Shown: in pieces, positions 45,787 to 54,818 of the stretch
How positions within the stretch are numbered: the stretch's first letter is position 1
Layout of the letters: every line of letters starts with the position of its first letter
From: an uncultured Methanobrevibacter sp.
GTDB lineage: Archaea > Methanobacteriota > Methanobacteria > Methanobacteriales > Methanobacteriaceae
Reading direction: 5' to 3'
DNA length: 64,000 nucleotides
Assembly: GCF_902784195.1 (NCBI RefSeq)
Contig: NZ_CACZTX010000006.1
Span: 220,368-284,367, forward strand
Position numbers and translations under genes: made by a program
The notes under the pieces: generated by a model
Seen by the model: the letters and a program-made list of their open reading frames with translations, nothing else
Database searches by the model: none
Told to the model about the DNA's origin: nothing

Positions 45787-46903
45787 TATTTTTAATGGTC
45801 CTAAAAAAGAATTTGAAAATATTATTCCTTCTAAAAAAATTACATTACATGAATTCGTATCAAAATATGACACGAAAAAAAATACAGTTCATGTAAAAAC
45901 CGACCCTGAGAAAGAATACTACGAAGATAATGAAAAAGAACATATTGAATGTTTAGTTGCATTTTCAGAGAATTATGCAGGGATAACTGAAAGTGCAGTA
46001 CAAACATTTAATAATATATTAAATGAATGTGAAATAGAAAAAATTTATCTGCAAAATCCTCCTAAAAGCATTATAAAATTACTTGAAGAAAATTATAAAA
46101 ATATTGAATATGAAAACCATGAATATTCCACATTGACCAAAATAGATTTCTTAAAAATTAATGATGACTTTGATAAAAGAATAATAGGTCAAGAAAAAGC
46201 AAAAAGAAAAATATTAGTTGCATTATACCCACTTATCAAAAAATATAATAAAGGGAAGCCAATTACTCTAATGTTTTATGGTAATTCTGGTGTAGGAAAA
46301 ACTGAAACGGCAAAATTTATTAGCGATATATTAGGTGAAAAATTGTTTAGAAAACAATTTTCAATGTTTCAAAATATGAAATTTAGTGAATACTTATTTG
46401 GAGGAAGCCATATGCAATCATCCTTTGCAAAAGATTTGCTTGAAAGGGAATCAAATATCATTTTACTTGATGAGTTTGATAAAGCAGCTAATTTGTTTCA
46501 TGAAGCATTTTATCAATTATTTGATGAAGCAATTTTTGAAGACAACAATTATCAAGTAAAATTAGAAGATTCTATAATCATATGTACATCTAACTACAAA
46601 AATATAGAGGAAATACGAAAAAATATTGGAGACCCTTTGTTTTACAGATTTGATAGTATAATAAAATTTGAGGATTTGTCTACAGAATCAATAGAAAGAA
46701 TAATAGAAAATGTTGTAAATAACAAATATGAAAAATTAGATTTGGATGATAAAAAATTAATAAATAAAACAGAAATAACTAACTTGTTCAAAATTAATGC
46801 TTATAAAATACGTAATTCAAGACAGATATCTAATTTAATTGAAGAAAAAATTAATTCTGATATAATCGATTCTTTTATTAAAAATGAAAAAAATGAAAGT
46901 TAA
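45776..46903 (+). CDS. AAA+ ATPase (Clp/HslU-like) of the DUF6414 cassette
   Basis: About 375 aa from the ATG at 45776, which follows GGGGTGGGTG; a GTG six bases upstream is an alternative. An N-terminal 125-residue region of unknown fold precedes a Clp-type AAA+ module: RIIGQEKAK (residues 135-143), Walker A GNSGVGKT (169-176), Walker B IILLDEFD (228-235), sensor-1 Asn273 in CTSN and an arginine-finger-like FYRFD at 291. IGQ plus a Clp-like core suggests a ring-forming unfoldase, but no protease partner is present. With the coupled DUF6414 gene and the downstream membrane protein it looks like a defence cassette. Confidence 0.85.
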   Translation: MEINIFNGPKKEFENIIPSKKITLHEFVSKYDTKKNTVHVKTDPEKEYYEDNEKEHIECLVAFSENYAGITESAVQTFNNILNECEIEKIYLQNPPKSIIKLLEENYKNIEYENHEYSTLTKIDFLKINDDFDKRIIGQEKAKRKILVALYPLIKKYNKGKPITLMFYGNSGVGKTETAKFISDILGEKLFRKQFSMFQNMKFSEYLFGGSHMQSSFAKDLLERESNIILLDEFDKAANLFHEAFYQLFDEAIFEDNNYQVKLEDSIIICTSNYKNIEEIRKNIGDPLFYRFDSIIKFEDLSTESIERIIENVVNNKYEKLDLDDKKLINKTEITNLFKINAYKIRNSRQISNLIEEKINSDIIDSFIKNEKNES

Positions 46904-47009
46904 CTAATTAAACTGATATCTCTATTTGAAAAATCCAAAGTACCCTAACTACTTTTTAGAGAGTTTTATGATAAGAATGCTGAGAGGTATATGAACAAGA
47001 AGGTAAACT

Positions 47010-47558
47010 ATGAAAAATGATAATAATGAACTTTTAAACGGCATTAAACAATATAATTTTAATTTTATTAAAAATTATCCTGAAAAATTAGAAACAGAAA
47101 TCAAAGATATTGAATCAAAAGCTATGAATTTACTTATGATAGATGGTGTGTTCATAACATTAATTATTACAATTGTTTTTTCATCAACCCCCATTTTGAT
47201 AGATAAAATTCCAAGATTAGCATTGCAAATACTAATTTTTTTAGTTATATGTTATACATTACATTTTATTACGGTTGCAATATTTTCCATTAAATGTTTT
47301 AGAGTAAAAAAATACGATTATTTCGATTCAGTTATACTTAAAAATAAAAATCAACTCCCTGAACATATACAGGATTTATCTGAATCAACTATGGAAAAAT
47401 CTGAATTTAAAATTGCATTAGATATTATTGAAAAGAATAAAATTTCATTAGTAAAAAAACAAGGTTTTGTTGATATAGCATTAAATTCCTTTTTTATTGG
47501 AGTTATAATTCTTTCAGTAATATTAATCTTTTGTACAGCTTTTATTTTCACATTTTAA
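47010..47558 (+). CDS. Membrane protein (182 aa), possible effector of the DUF6414/AAA+ cassette
   Basis: Three clear membrane helices: about residues 42-62 (LLMIDGVFITLIITIVFSST), 72-94 (LQILIFLVICYTLHFITVAIF) and 158-182 (SFFIGVIILSVILIFCTAFIF), with charged cytoplasmic segments between and before them. The N-terminal amphipathic helix KLETEIKDIESKAMN is typical of small transmembrane effectors in nucleotide-signalling and abortive defence systems. AAGAAGGT precedes the ATG. It follows the AAA+ gene by 106 bases on the same strand, so membership in the cassette is likely but not certain. Pore formation is inferred. Confidence 0.7.
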   Translation: MKNDNNELLNGIKQYNFNFIKNYPEKLETEIKDIESKAMNLLMIDGVFITLIITIVFSSTPILIDKIPRLALQILIFLVICYTLHFITVAIFSIKCFRVKKYDYFDSVILKNKNQLPEHIQDLSESTMEKSEFKIALDIIEKNKISLVKKQGFVDIALNSFFIGVIILSVILIFCTAFIFTF

Positions 47559-47691
47559 TAATTCTTTAAAAATTGTTTTAAATTATTTTGATTTTATATA
47601 CTCCATTTTAGAGAATATAATTCTATATACTCTTTAGTAGCAAAAATTTTATTATACTTTAAAAACAACTTAAAAAAGAAATGATGTAGAA

Positions 47692-48414
47692 TCAATTTTC
47701 ATCAAAACCATCAATTCCCAAACCTTTTTCTATTCTTTTTATTTTCTTTTCTTTAAATTGAGATATTATTTTTAAAAAATTAGGATTATTAATAGTATAA
47801 AATAGGGTATGTTGAGGTGAAGTACGTTTCATTAAAATTTCTAATTCATTTAACTCATGATCAATATTTAAATATTTTTGGGTAGCAGATATTCTTTTAT
47901 TAAGAATATTCTGTAAATCATCATATTCACAGCGAGTAGTACTAGAATTTTTTCTACAAAAAATATCAGTTTTTTTATAATCTCTACTATCTTTCATAGG
48001 CAAAAATGGAATATTTTCGGGAGTGTATTCTATAGTAATAATTTTGAATGATTTATTTCGTATATCCCCCCACAATTCCTTATCATCAAAATCAATTGGA
48101 TGAACTTCATAATCTAAATTATATGGCAAATATCTGGATAATTTTTTCTTTAAATCTGTGGAATCACTACTGTCATCAAGACCAATTGGAGTTAAACCAT
48201 TATCTCCTTCTTTAATACCTAAACATATGACCCCTCCAGATGTATTCGCAATCCCCAAGATATGTTTTGCCAATATATGCTCATCTATCTCTTGTTCTTT
48301 AAATTCTAAATCATCATATTCCCCAGTTAAATTATTTAATGCTATTTTAAAAGTTTCTCTATTTGGATCATCAAATAATTTAGCAAATTTTTCTTTTAAT
48401 CCTTTTTCATCCAT
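47692..48414 (-). CDS. Schlafen/AlbA_2-domain putative DNA- or RNA-binding protein
   Basis: About 240 aa. The N-terminal half is an AlbA_2 (divergent Schlafen) domain: the initial Glu in DLEFKEQ (near residue 36), then the diagnostic HILGIANTSGGVICLGIKEGDNG and a PFLPMKDS-type strand. AlbA_2/Schlafen domains bind nucleic acid and some cut tRNA. The C-terminal 80 residues are basic and helical. I chose the ATG at 48414; an in-frame TTG at 48429 has no site. It lies 40 bases after the AbiJ-like gene on the same strand, so it is probably the third gene of that operon. Confidence 0.78.
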   Translation of the reverse strand: MDEKGLKEKFAKLFDDPNRETFKIALNNLTGEYDDLEFKEQEIDEHILAKHILGIANTSGGVICLGIKEGDNGLTPIGLDDSSDSTDLKKKLSRYLPYNLDYEVHPIDFDDKELWGDIRNKSFKIITIEYTPENIPFLPMKDSRDYKKTDIFCRKNSSTTRCEYDDLQNILNKRISATQKYLNIDHELNELEILMKRTSPQHTLFYTINNPNFLKIISQFKEKKIKRIEKGLGIDGFDEN

Positions 48415-48454
48415 TGTAACCACTTCCAATAATTTTATTCTATTGTTTCTTCAA

Positions 48455-49348
48455 TTACAAACCACTTGCTTCAATTACAAATAGTATACATGACCCAGTA
48501 ATATTTATAGCATATCTTGCCAAATAATCTTCAACAACCTTTTCTTCACCACCGTCACCATGCCCTCCAAAATTATTTCTTACAGGGAGAATTCCACTTT
48601 GCAATAAACTATTTAAACTAGTAAACTCTGATTTCATCTCTTGAGGAACTATCTCATTATCAAAGCAAATATTAATAAGTTTGCTACATCTATCTGTTTC
48701 ATTATATTCCCATCCTTTTTTATCACAGATAATTTTTAAAGTACTTTCAAAAGCCCTTAATAATTTTACTATACAATTTTTGTTATCTCCATTTTGATAT
48801 TCCTTAATTGCATCAACAAAGTCAACATTTACATTCTCAAACAAATCATTGTAAGTTAAATTAATTGTTGGTTCAATAATTTCTGTAAAAGTAATTTCAG
48901 AATCTTTTCTAATTATTTGACAATTTACAATTTCATATCCCATTGAAGATTCTTTAAAACAGGTATTTATAGATTTTTGAACCTCCTCTATAAATTCATT
49001 AATCTCTTCCTCCTCATATCCATCCTTCAACATTTGATCAATCTGATACCTTATTGCCAATTCCACCATATCAAATATCAAATTAAAATTATAATTAGGT
49101 TTAGTCAATGCTTCTTCTAATGCTTCCTTATCATAATCTCCTAAGGCATATCTTGAACTTAAACTAAGTTTACCATATTTCCTACATAACAATTCATGAA
49201 TTTTCGCATAATGAGGGTCATAATCGTATAAAATATCTTTAAGAATAAAATAAAATTGAACTCTCAATTTTCTAGGAAGTTCATCAAAAATAACCACTTC
49301 ATCAACACTTTTAGGTTTATTTCTATCAGAATATAAATTAGAAATCAT
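48455..49348 (-). CDS. AbiJ-like abortive-infection protein (STM4504/CBY_0614 type)
   Basis: About 297 aa; GAGGTTAAAT supports the ATG at 49348. The N-terminal 110 residues (LYSDRNKP, LPRKLRVQFYFILKDIL) match the AbiJ N-terminal domain pattern. The C-terminal half is a helical abortive-infection/HEPN-type domain with LLRAFESTLKIICDKKGW and, near residue 260, RNNFGGHGDGG, which supplies an RX5H motif. The architecture is that of the STM4504/CBY_0614 family. HEPN domains of this type are usually RNases triggered during infection. It starts eight bases after the DUF4062 gene stops, so the two are co-translated. Confidence 0.78.
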   Translation of the reverse strand: MISNLYSDRNKPKSVDEVVIFDELPRKLRVQFYFILKDILYDYDPHYAKIHELLCRKYGKLSLSSRYALGDYDKEALEEALTKPNYNFNLIFDMVELAIRYQIDQMLKDGYEEEEINEFIEEVQKSINTCFKESSMGYEIVNCQIIRKDSEITFTEIIEPTINLTYNDLFENVNVDFVDAIKEYQNGDNKNCIVKLLRAFESTLKIICDKKGWEYNETDRCSKLINICFDNEIVPQEMKSEFTSLNSLLQSGILPVRNNFGGHGDGGEEKVVEDYLARYAINITGSCILFVIEASGL

Positions 49349-49356
49349 ATTTAACC

Positions 49357-50754
49357 TCAATCAACTTTTTTATAAACAAACTGTCCACCATCTCTAATTT
49401 TATCTACAATTCTCAAATCAACCAGTTCCCTTAAATCCTTGCTTGCAGTATTTCTTACAACACCAAACATATCAATATATCCTTTTATGGTAATCTCTCC
49501 AACATCATTTAATCTTAAGAACTGTTTTTGACGCTCATTTAAACCTCTTTGACTTTCATTGGATCTGAATATTACCTTGAAAAACCCTTCTGATTCTATG
49601 AATTCAGGCTCTTCTAAATTATTTAATCTCATAGCGTCTTTCATGCGTTTTATGCCTGTACCTACATGTTCCATATATGTTGTTTTAGCAAATATATTGC
49701 ATATTGTTTCATTCCTGTGAATAGGATCATTATCTTCTAAATCATTAACAGTCAATGGATATACTAAACGCCCAGGGCTTTTTATTTCAATTCGATCATT
49801 GTAAATATAAAATGTTATTGGAGCTGTTGAAATTGTATAATCTCTATGTGCCAAGGCATTTACAAGTGCTTCACGTATTGCTTCTAAAGGGTATTCTTGA
49901 ATGGTTTCTCTTTTAAATCCTTCTATTTGAGACATTCGAGTTATGGTTTTATTAAAGAATAACTCTGCTTCTTTTAATAATTTTAAAAATGACATGTTGA
50001 ATTCTGCCTTATCAAATGTCTTAACACCTTCATCATCAAAGAATCGGACCATCTTCACTTGATGTGATAAATTAAATTTAGAAATGTCTTTTGCAAAAAA
50101 TAAAGCTCCTGCAGTATTTAATCTGAATTCCCCATCCACATATTCTCCTGCACGTATTGTGGATAAGACTTTGGTCAATCCTTTTTCATCCCTAATTTGT
50201 TCTATTGGCTCATAATCCAAGACATTAAAGAATAGATTTAAAGCATCTAAATCAACATCATCACAAGAGGAATTTAATAGAATTTCAGAATCAAAAGCCC
50301 TATAATTTCTTAAATTTTTAGCAATAAAATCACCTAAACTTTCTTTTATTGCATCCATCAATTCATAGCGATTATTAAATCTAGTATAACTGTGATTACT
50401 AACTTTTTCAATGAATTTTTTAGTTTCAGCATCTCTAAATTTAACATCTTTAATATAAATTAATGCATCATTATGTGTCTTGTTATAGAGATCATACTCT
50501 AATTCTGTTGGAGATATTCCAGATTCAAGAACACTTCCATAATCTGAACCGATTAAACCTATATAAATGTCTGAATTGATAGCTTCTTCAGAATAGACCT
50601 CTTTAGGGGAATTTCCTGATGAAGATAATTCTTCAAAAAGAAAAACATCAAAAAATCTATTTAAGATATAATCATTTTCAATTTCCTGCTTGATGAATTT
50701 GCGCTCCTTTTCAAATTCCTTTCTAACGCTGCTAATAAAAATTTTATATTTCAT
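49357..50754 (-). CDS. DUF4062 plus RecG-type ATP-binding (HATPase_c_4) protein
   Basis: About 465 aa from the ATG at 50754, with GGGGGT upstream; an earlier frame start at 50778 lacks a site. Residues 1-140 are DUF4062 (KIFISSVRKEFEKERK, AINSDIYIGLIGSDYG, SPTELEYDLY), a TIR/SLOG-like sensor fold. The middle and end follow the architecture of AlbA-linked regulators: an HATPase_c_4 domain with EAIREALVNALAHRDY and VGTGIKRMKDAM, then a C-terminal winged helix (ITIKGYIDMFGVVRNTASKDLRELVDL). It is the first gene of an operon with AbiJ-like and AlbA_2 proteins and is likely the sensor or regulator. Confidence 0.82.
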   Translation of the reverse strand: MKYKIFISSVRKEFEKERKFIKQEIENDYILNRFFDVFLFEELSSSGNSPKEVYSEEAINSDIYIGLIGSDYGSVLESGISPTELEYDLYNKTHNDALIYIKDVKFRDAETKKFIEKVSNHSYTRFNNRYELMDAIKESLGDFIAKNLRNYRAFDSEILLNSSCDDVDLDALNLFFNVLDYEPIEQIRDEKGLTKVLSTIRAGEYVDGEFRLNTAGALFFAKDISKFNLSHQVKMVRFFDDEGVKTFDKAEFNMSFLKLLKEAELFFNKTITRMSQIEGFKRETIQEYPLEAIREALVNALAHRDYTISTAPITFYIYNDRIEIKSPGRLVYPLTVNDLEDNDPIHRNETICNIFAKTTYMEHVGTGIKRMKDAMRLNNLEEPEFIESEGFFKVIFRSNESQRGLNERQKQFLRLNDVGEITIKGYIDMFGVVRNTASKDLRELVDLRIVDKIRDGGQFVYKKVD

Positions 50755-50778
50755 AATTTTACCCCCTTTAAATTTCAT

Positions 50779-51319
50779 TCGTGAGTATTTTACAATTGAA
50801 ATGGTAATACTTCTTTTAAAGTATTATGTAATATAATATTAAATTACAAACTATTTAAAGTTATTGTAAATAAAAAAAATTTAATAATTCTTAAAATAAT
50901 CAAAAATAAAATATAATAGCTTATTTTATATATTAAACTTAAATTATAAATATTTTAAATGCTCAATAATTTGTTGATAAAATGAAAATATATAAGAAAA
51001 TTTGATATAATTAATTATACATTTTTCTTTATATAAATTTAGTGAATAATTAAAAATTCAATTAATTAAATTATATTATTCTAATTCACTATCAATAATA
51101 TTAATCAAAAAACCAATTAAAATATGCTCAAAAAAATATCAAGATGCTCAATGAAAAATTGATAACATTGATTACCCAGCCAATAATTTTACATTTTTCA
51201 CTAGTTTTATTTTATACTTTTCATCAAATTTATTTTACATTTTTCACCTATTTCATTTTATACTTTTCATATATCAAAATATATTATCTAGTGAAAAAGC
51301 ATAAAAATTTATACAAAAA
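50779..51319. other. 540-bp intergenic stretch with a direct repeat
   Basis: No gene is seen. It is extremely AT-rich. Besides the 46-bp-period repeat at 51187-51270, an 11-base inverted repeat (TTTTTCACTAG at about 51194, CTAGTGAAAAA at about 51288) brackets that repeat. Confidence 0.5.
51187..51270. repeat. Two-copy 38-bp direct repeat, 46-bp period
   Basis: Units at 51187-51224 and 51233-51270 both begin TTTTACATTTTTCAC and end ATTTTATACTTTTCAT, differing at a few middle bases. Read on the minus strand the ends give ATGAAAAGTATAAAAT, which could be promoter-like. Confidence 0.75.
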
Positions 51320-51646
51320 TCAGATAATGCCCAATTTTTCCTTCAACTCCTCATTTTCACATGCAAGCAAAAAGTTCTGCTTTTCAAGCCTAAGTATCTT
51401 ATCCAAGTATTCATCAAGCTTGTCTGAATACACTTTTTCTATTCCTTTCCAATATCTAAGATCACGTTTAATCTCATAATCTCTTTTTTCTTCCAAAAGC
51501 CTGTTTAATTCTACAATTTGCTCTTCCATAGATTTGTATTTGGATCTTTCCATTTCCACCTTATCATTCAATATCTCTATAAGCAAATCTTTGAATTTGA
51601 TTTCCTCTTCATAATCTCTTATTTTCTCTATTTTCTCATCATCCAT
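51320..51646 (-). CDS. Coiled-coil hypothetical protein (108 aa)
   Basis: The ATG at 51646 has GGGGG eight bases upstream and is preferred to an upstream in-frame ATG at 51667. The whole product is one long coiled coil with heptad-like Leu/Ile spacing (KIEKIRDYEEEIKFKDLLIE, LNRLLEEKRDYEIKRD, LDKILRLEKQ) and no other domain. It might be a structural or adaptor protein. No family is recognised and the neighbours do not suggest a role. Confidence 0.6.
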   Translation of the reverse strand: MDDEKIEKIRDYEEEIKFKDLLIEILNDKVEMERSKYKSMEEQIVELNRLLEEKRDYEIKRDLRYWKGIEKVYSDKLDEYLDKILRLEKQNFLLACENEELKEKLGII

Positions 51647-51958
51647 ATAATTCCCCCAAATAAACATTTGTTATAATTATATTAAGCATTATATATAAAT
51701 ATTTTTAAAAAATAAGAAATAATTTATCTTTAAATTAAAAATTAAGTATTTATAACTATTTATAAACGAAATAAGTTTAATATATATTACTATCTGTTAA
51801 ACAGACAATTATCATACAATTTTCCAAAATCTAGAGAACTACTTTCCACAAATTCACCGAACTACTTTTTAAGATTCATTTTAATTTTTTCAAAATCAAA
51901 ATAAATAAGTATAATCAAAATAATAGAACTTAATTAAATAAAAATAAATGGAGAGATT
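51647..51958. other. 310-bp divergent promoter gap
   Basis: No gene is seen. It holds the promoters of the coiled-coil gene (minus) and the zinc-ribbon gene (plus). AATATATATTACTATC near 51779 is TATA-like. Confidence 0.4.
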
Positions 51959-52528
51959 ATGACCACAGAAATTAAAATCTGCCCTCAATGCTATAGACTA
52001 TACAAAGAAAATCAAGTCTGCTCAAAGTGTAATATGGAACTTAAATCACTAGATGAATTTGCACAAACGCTAGACAAGCTGCTGGAGTATAGAAGAGGAG
52101 TTCACACAGATTACACAGATCCATCATATGCTGAAGAGGCTAAGAGACAAACAATTGACAATTACTTCAAGGCATACATGACCTTGCTTAGGGCAGACCC
52201 TCTAAACAGGGAAAGGTATCTATATGGATTGGTAAAGGTCTATGACATATTCGATAAGGGACACAACTATCTAAGGAAGCTTGACCTTGAGGTCGTCTTT
52301 AAAATACTCGACCGCCTTTTGGAATACGATCCAGACAATGAAGATTACCTCTACATAAAGCTCCGTTACCTATTCTACAAGGAAAGGGAATATAAGGAGG
52401 CATTGAAAATTGCCAATAGGCTACTCGAAATGGACAGTGAAAATGAAGACTACATTTCCTTCAAGGAAGCTGCATTGGAAGAGATAGGAGAGGAACCAGA
52501 TGAGAAATACTTTAAGCTAATGTTTTAA
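51959..52528 (+). CDS. Zinc-ribbon protein with TPR-like helices (189 aa)
   Basis: An N-terminal zinc ribbon (CPQC...CSKC, residues 8-22) is followed by helical repeats. The last 100 residues look like TPR units: VFKILDRLLEYDPDNEDYLYIKL, then EALKIANRLLEMDSENEDYISFK. Such proteins usually act as protein-binding adaptors. GGAGAG lies just before the ATG. It is followed on the same strand by the HEAT-like gene 128 bases later. No specific family or pathway is recognised. Confidence 0.7.
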   Translation: MTTEIKICPQCYRLYKENQVCSKCNMELKSLDEFAQTLDKLLEYRRGVHTDYTDPSYAEEAKRQTIDNYFKAYMTLLRADPLNRERYLYGLVKVYDIFDKGHNYLRKLDLEVVFKILDRLLEYDPDNEDYLYIKLRYLFYKEREYKEALKIANRLLEMDSENEDYISFKEAALEEIGEEPDEKYFKLMF

Positions 52529-52656
52529 CTCGGTGCAGAACTAACAGAACCTAAATGTGGAATTAATCAATATAAAAATCAAATAGACATATATAAATAC
52601 ATTCATAAACAAACTCCCTTTAAGTAGTTAATGCTAAAAAAGAATTAGGTGATAGG

Positions 52657-53709
52657 ATGGGCTTATTTGGCAAACTAAGAAAAAACAAGTGGGAAGATGA
52701 AGATCCACAAGTAAGAATGGAAGGCATTGAAGAACTTCTAAGCAGCAATAAAAAGGATAATGAGAAACAAAAAATTCTAACAGGAATTGCAAAAAATGAT
52801 CCAGAGAGTGACATTAGGATAATGGCTTTACAAAATCTGGATGTGCCACGGCTATTTGAAGAGATTATCTTGAATGATCCTGACTGGAAAGTCAGAATGG
52901 CTGCAGTTGAAAGACTAAAAAAGGATATAATTTACTTTAAAGAAAATTTTGAAGACCATTACGATATCAATGAGGAATATATAGATTTCCTTGAGGAAGT
53001 AGGAGAAAACGATGCAAGCAGTGAAGTGAGGGATGCTGCAAATGCGATTGCAAATGACCCGAACTACAGCAAAAAGGCATTGGATAAAGGCCTCCGAAAG
53101 GGTGGCATCAAGAAAATCTACTACACTGTCGTTGACGTTGCCAATAACACTGAAAAGAATATTGTCTTGACTCAAAATGACAATTCTGAATACACATATG
53201 AAGCAAAATCCGTCAAGGAACTATTGGATTGCTGCTTTGGTGGTGACATAATCACAATCACCTATGACAACTCCAGCGAAATCAACAATGAGAATTATAT
53301 GATTGTAGACTACAATATCCTGGACAAGCAAGTTCCTGTTCCTAATAAAATACCTATAGAGGGATCCAATTTCGACAGAATGATAACTTATGAGAACATA
53401 GACACTCAAAACTTTACAAACAGCTCCCTCCTATCCGATAGTGACAAGGACTACAATCAGATGATGATAAGTCTTGTAAAGGCATGCGTCTACAATAAGA
53501 ACAGAATGCTTTCAGTCGAGCTTGGTGATGTGATAAGATTCACAGAAGAAGATTTAGAAAGGATAAGCATTGAAGGAGGAGTTCCAGACCTATCCAAAGC
53601 CAGGGCAGATCTGACACAGGATTTCGAATTCAAAGTCAAGAGAATCGAATTCATATGCAGAAAGGTAAATGAGCTCCCTATGACAGAAAACATGACTCTC
53701 TATAGGTAA
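52657..53709 (+). CDS. HEAT-repeat-like protein (350 aa)
   Basis: The first 135 residues form HEAT-like helical pairs (EDPQVRMEGIEELLSS, ESDIRIMALQNLDVPRLFEE, DPDWKVRMAAVERLKKD, SSEVRDAANAIAND), probably a protein-binding scaffold. The remaining 200 residues are mixed alpha/beta with no recognised family; they begin KIYYTVVDVANNTEKNIVL. TAGGTGATAGG precedes the ATG. It stands among small methanogen-specific genes and appears chromosomal rather than mobile. Function unknown. Confidence 0.7.
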   Translation: MGLFGKLRKNKWEDEDPQVRMEGIEELLSSNKKDNEKQKILTGIAKNDPESDIRIMALQNLDVPRLFEEIILNDPDWKVRMAAVERLKKDIIYFKENFEDHYDINEEYIDFLEEVGENDASSEVRDAANAIANDPNYSKKALDKGLRKGGIKKIYYTVVDVANNTEKNIVLTQNDNSEYTYEAKSVKELLDCCFGGDIITITYDNSSEINNENYMIVDYNILDKQVPVPNKIPIEGSNFDRMITYENIDTQNFTNSSLLSDSDKDYNQMMISLVKACVYNKNRMLSVELGDVIRFTEEDLERISIEGGVPDLSKARADLTQDFEFKVKRIEFICRKVNELPMTENMTLYR

Positions 53710-53757
53710 TAAAAAAATCTTAAATTTTTATCTTATCACTAAAAAAAAGTATAAACA

Positions 53758-53964
53758 CTACCAACCATAATTCTCAAAATCTTCATCTAAACCTCTAATC
53801 AATTCCTTCAAAGAATAGTCTAATAAAAATATGCAAACAGGAAATGCAAGATTCACCCATGTAGCATACCATTCAAGAATAATAATAATAATAATAATAA
53901 TATCACCACCAATCAAAAAACAGCTTACATTTAATAAGTGGGAATAATATATAAAGATTATCAT
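53758..53964 (-). CDS. Possible small membrane protein (68 aa) with a poly-Ile run
   Basis: The frame codes for two hydrophobic segments and a charged end (LKELIRGLDEDFENYGW) that looks protein-like. The first segment includes eight Ile encoded by an (AAT)n triplet run at about 53878-53904. Only GGA directly before the ATG supports the start. It could be a real two-helix protein or a chance frame in the promoter of the next gene. Confidence 0.3.
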   Translation of the reverse strand: MIIFIYYSHLLNVSCFLIGGDIIIIIIIILEWYATWVNLAFPVCIFLLDYSLKELIRGLDEDFENYGW

Positions 53965-53991
53965 TCCAAATAATATTTGAGGGGATAAATC

Positions 53992-54597
53992 ATGAACTAC
54001 TGTTTCAACTGTGGAGCCAAGCTAATAGAAAAAGATCAAAAGTTCTGCATAAAGTGCGGGACCAAATTAGTTGAGCACGAAGATAAATACAAAGACTATC
54101 TAAAGGAATCCCACAGCAAATACAATCAAAGGGAAGGGGAATCCTATAACGATTACCTTGAAAGAATCAACTCACCAGTGAAAAATAAAATAGCTACTGA
54201 AGAGAAAGAAGAAGATTACATTGACTATGACCCTCTCAAAACATATAAGGAAAACAATCCTCAAATAAACTATCCTAAATCAGAAAGAGAAGATGATGAT
54301 TCATATGAGACAATAGCTGATGAAAATAGAAAAGAAGTCATCGTAGAGGGCATGTTCGGAAAGCCATCAGTGTCCACAGAAGGAAACTTTATAGTTGAAG
54401 GAATGTACGGCCGACCTAAATACTACATCGATGGAGATATAATCAGGGAAAACAATCAATTCGGAAGGCCAGCATATAGAATAGACGGCAACTATATCAG
54501 AGAAGGAATGTACGGTAGGCCTAAGTACTATATTGATGGCGATCTTATACGTGAAAACAATCAGTTTGGTAGAGTGGTTGGTAGAAGAAAGAAATAA
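53992..54597 (+). CDS. Zinc-ribbon protein with repeated GMYGRPKYYIDG units (201 aa)
   Basis: A double-CxxC zinc ribbon fills residues 4-24 (CFNCG...CIKCG). A charged, disordered middle follows. The last 90 residues are repeats of about 17-18 residues alternating MYGRPKYYIDGD with IIRENNQFGRPAYRIDGN and ending GRVVGRRKK; these form beta-hairpin-like units of unknown role. GAGGGGATAAATC precedes the ATG. A broken copy of the C-terminal repeats lies at 57542-57659. No family function is known to me. Confidence 0.75.
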   Translation: MNYCFNCGAKLIEKDQKFCIKCGTKLVEHEDKYKDYLKESHSKYNQREGESYNDYLERINSPVKNKIATEEKEEDYIDYDPLKTYKENNPQINYPKSEREDDDSYETIADENRKEVIVEGMFGKPSVSTEGNFIVEGMYGRPKYYIDGDIIRENNQFGRPAYRIDGNYIREGMYGRPKYYIDGDLIRENNQFGRVVGRRKK

Positions 54598-54818
54598 AAA
54601 TCACCACAACAATTTTTTAATTTAATAAACAAGTTTACCATATAAAACTATACATAAATTTTCTCCTCTAATTTTGCTTATTTTTTACTAAATCATTATA
54701 ATTTTTCATTATAATTAAAATATTGACTTTTAAATTTAGAAAATCTTTATATAATACCATATACAAAGTATTTTTAAAAATAAAGAAAAAATAAAAAAGC
54801 AAAAAGAGGTGAGAATAT

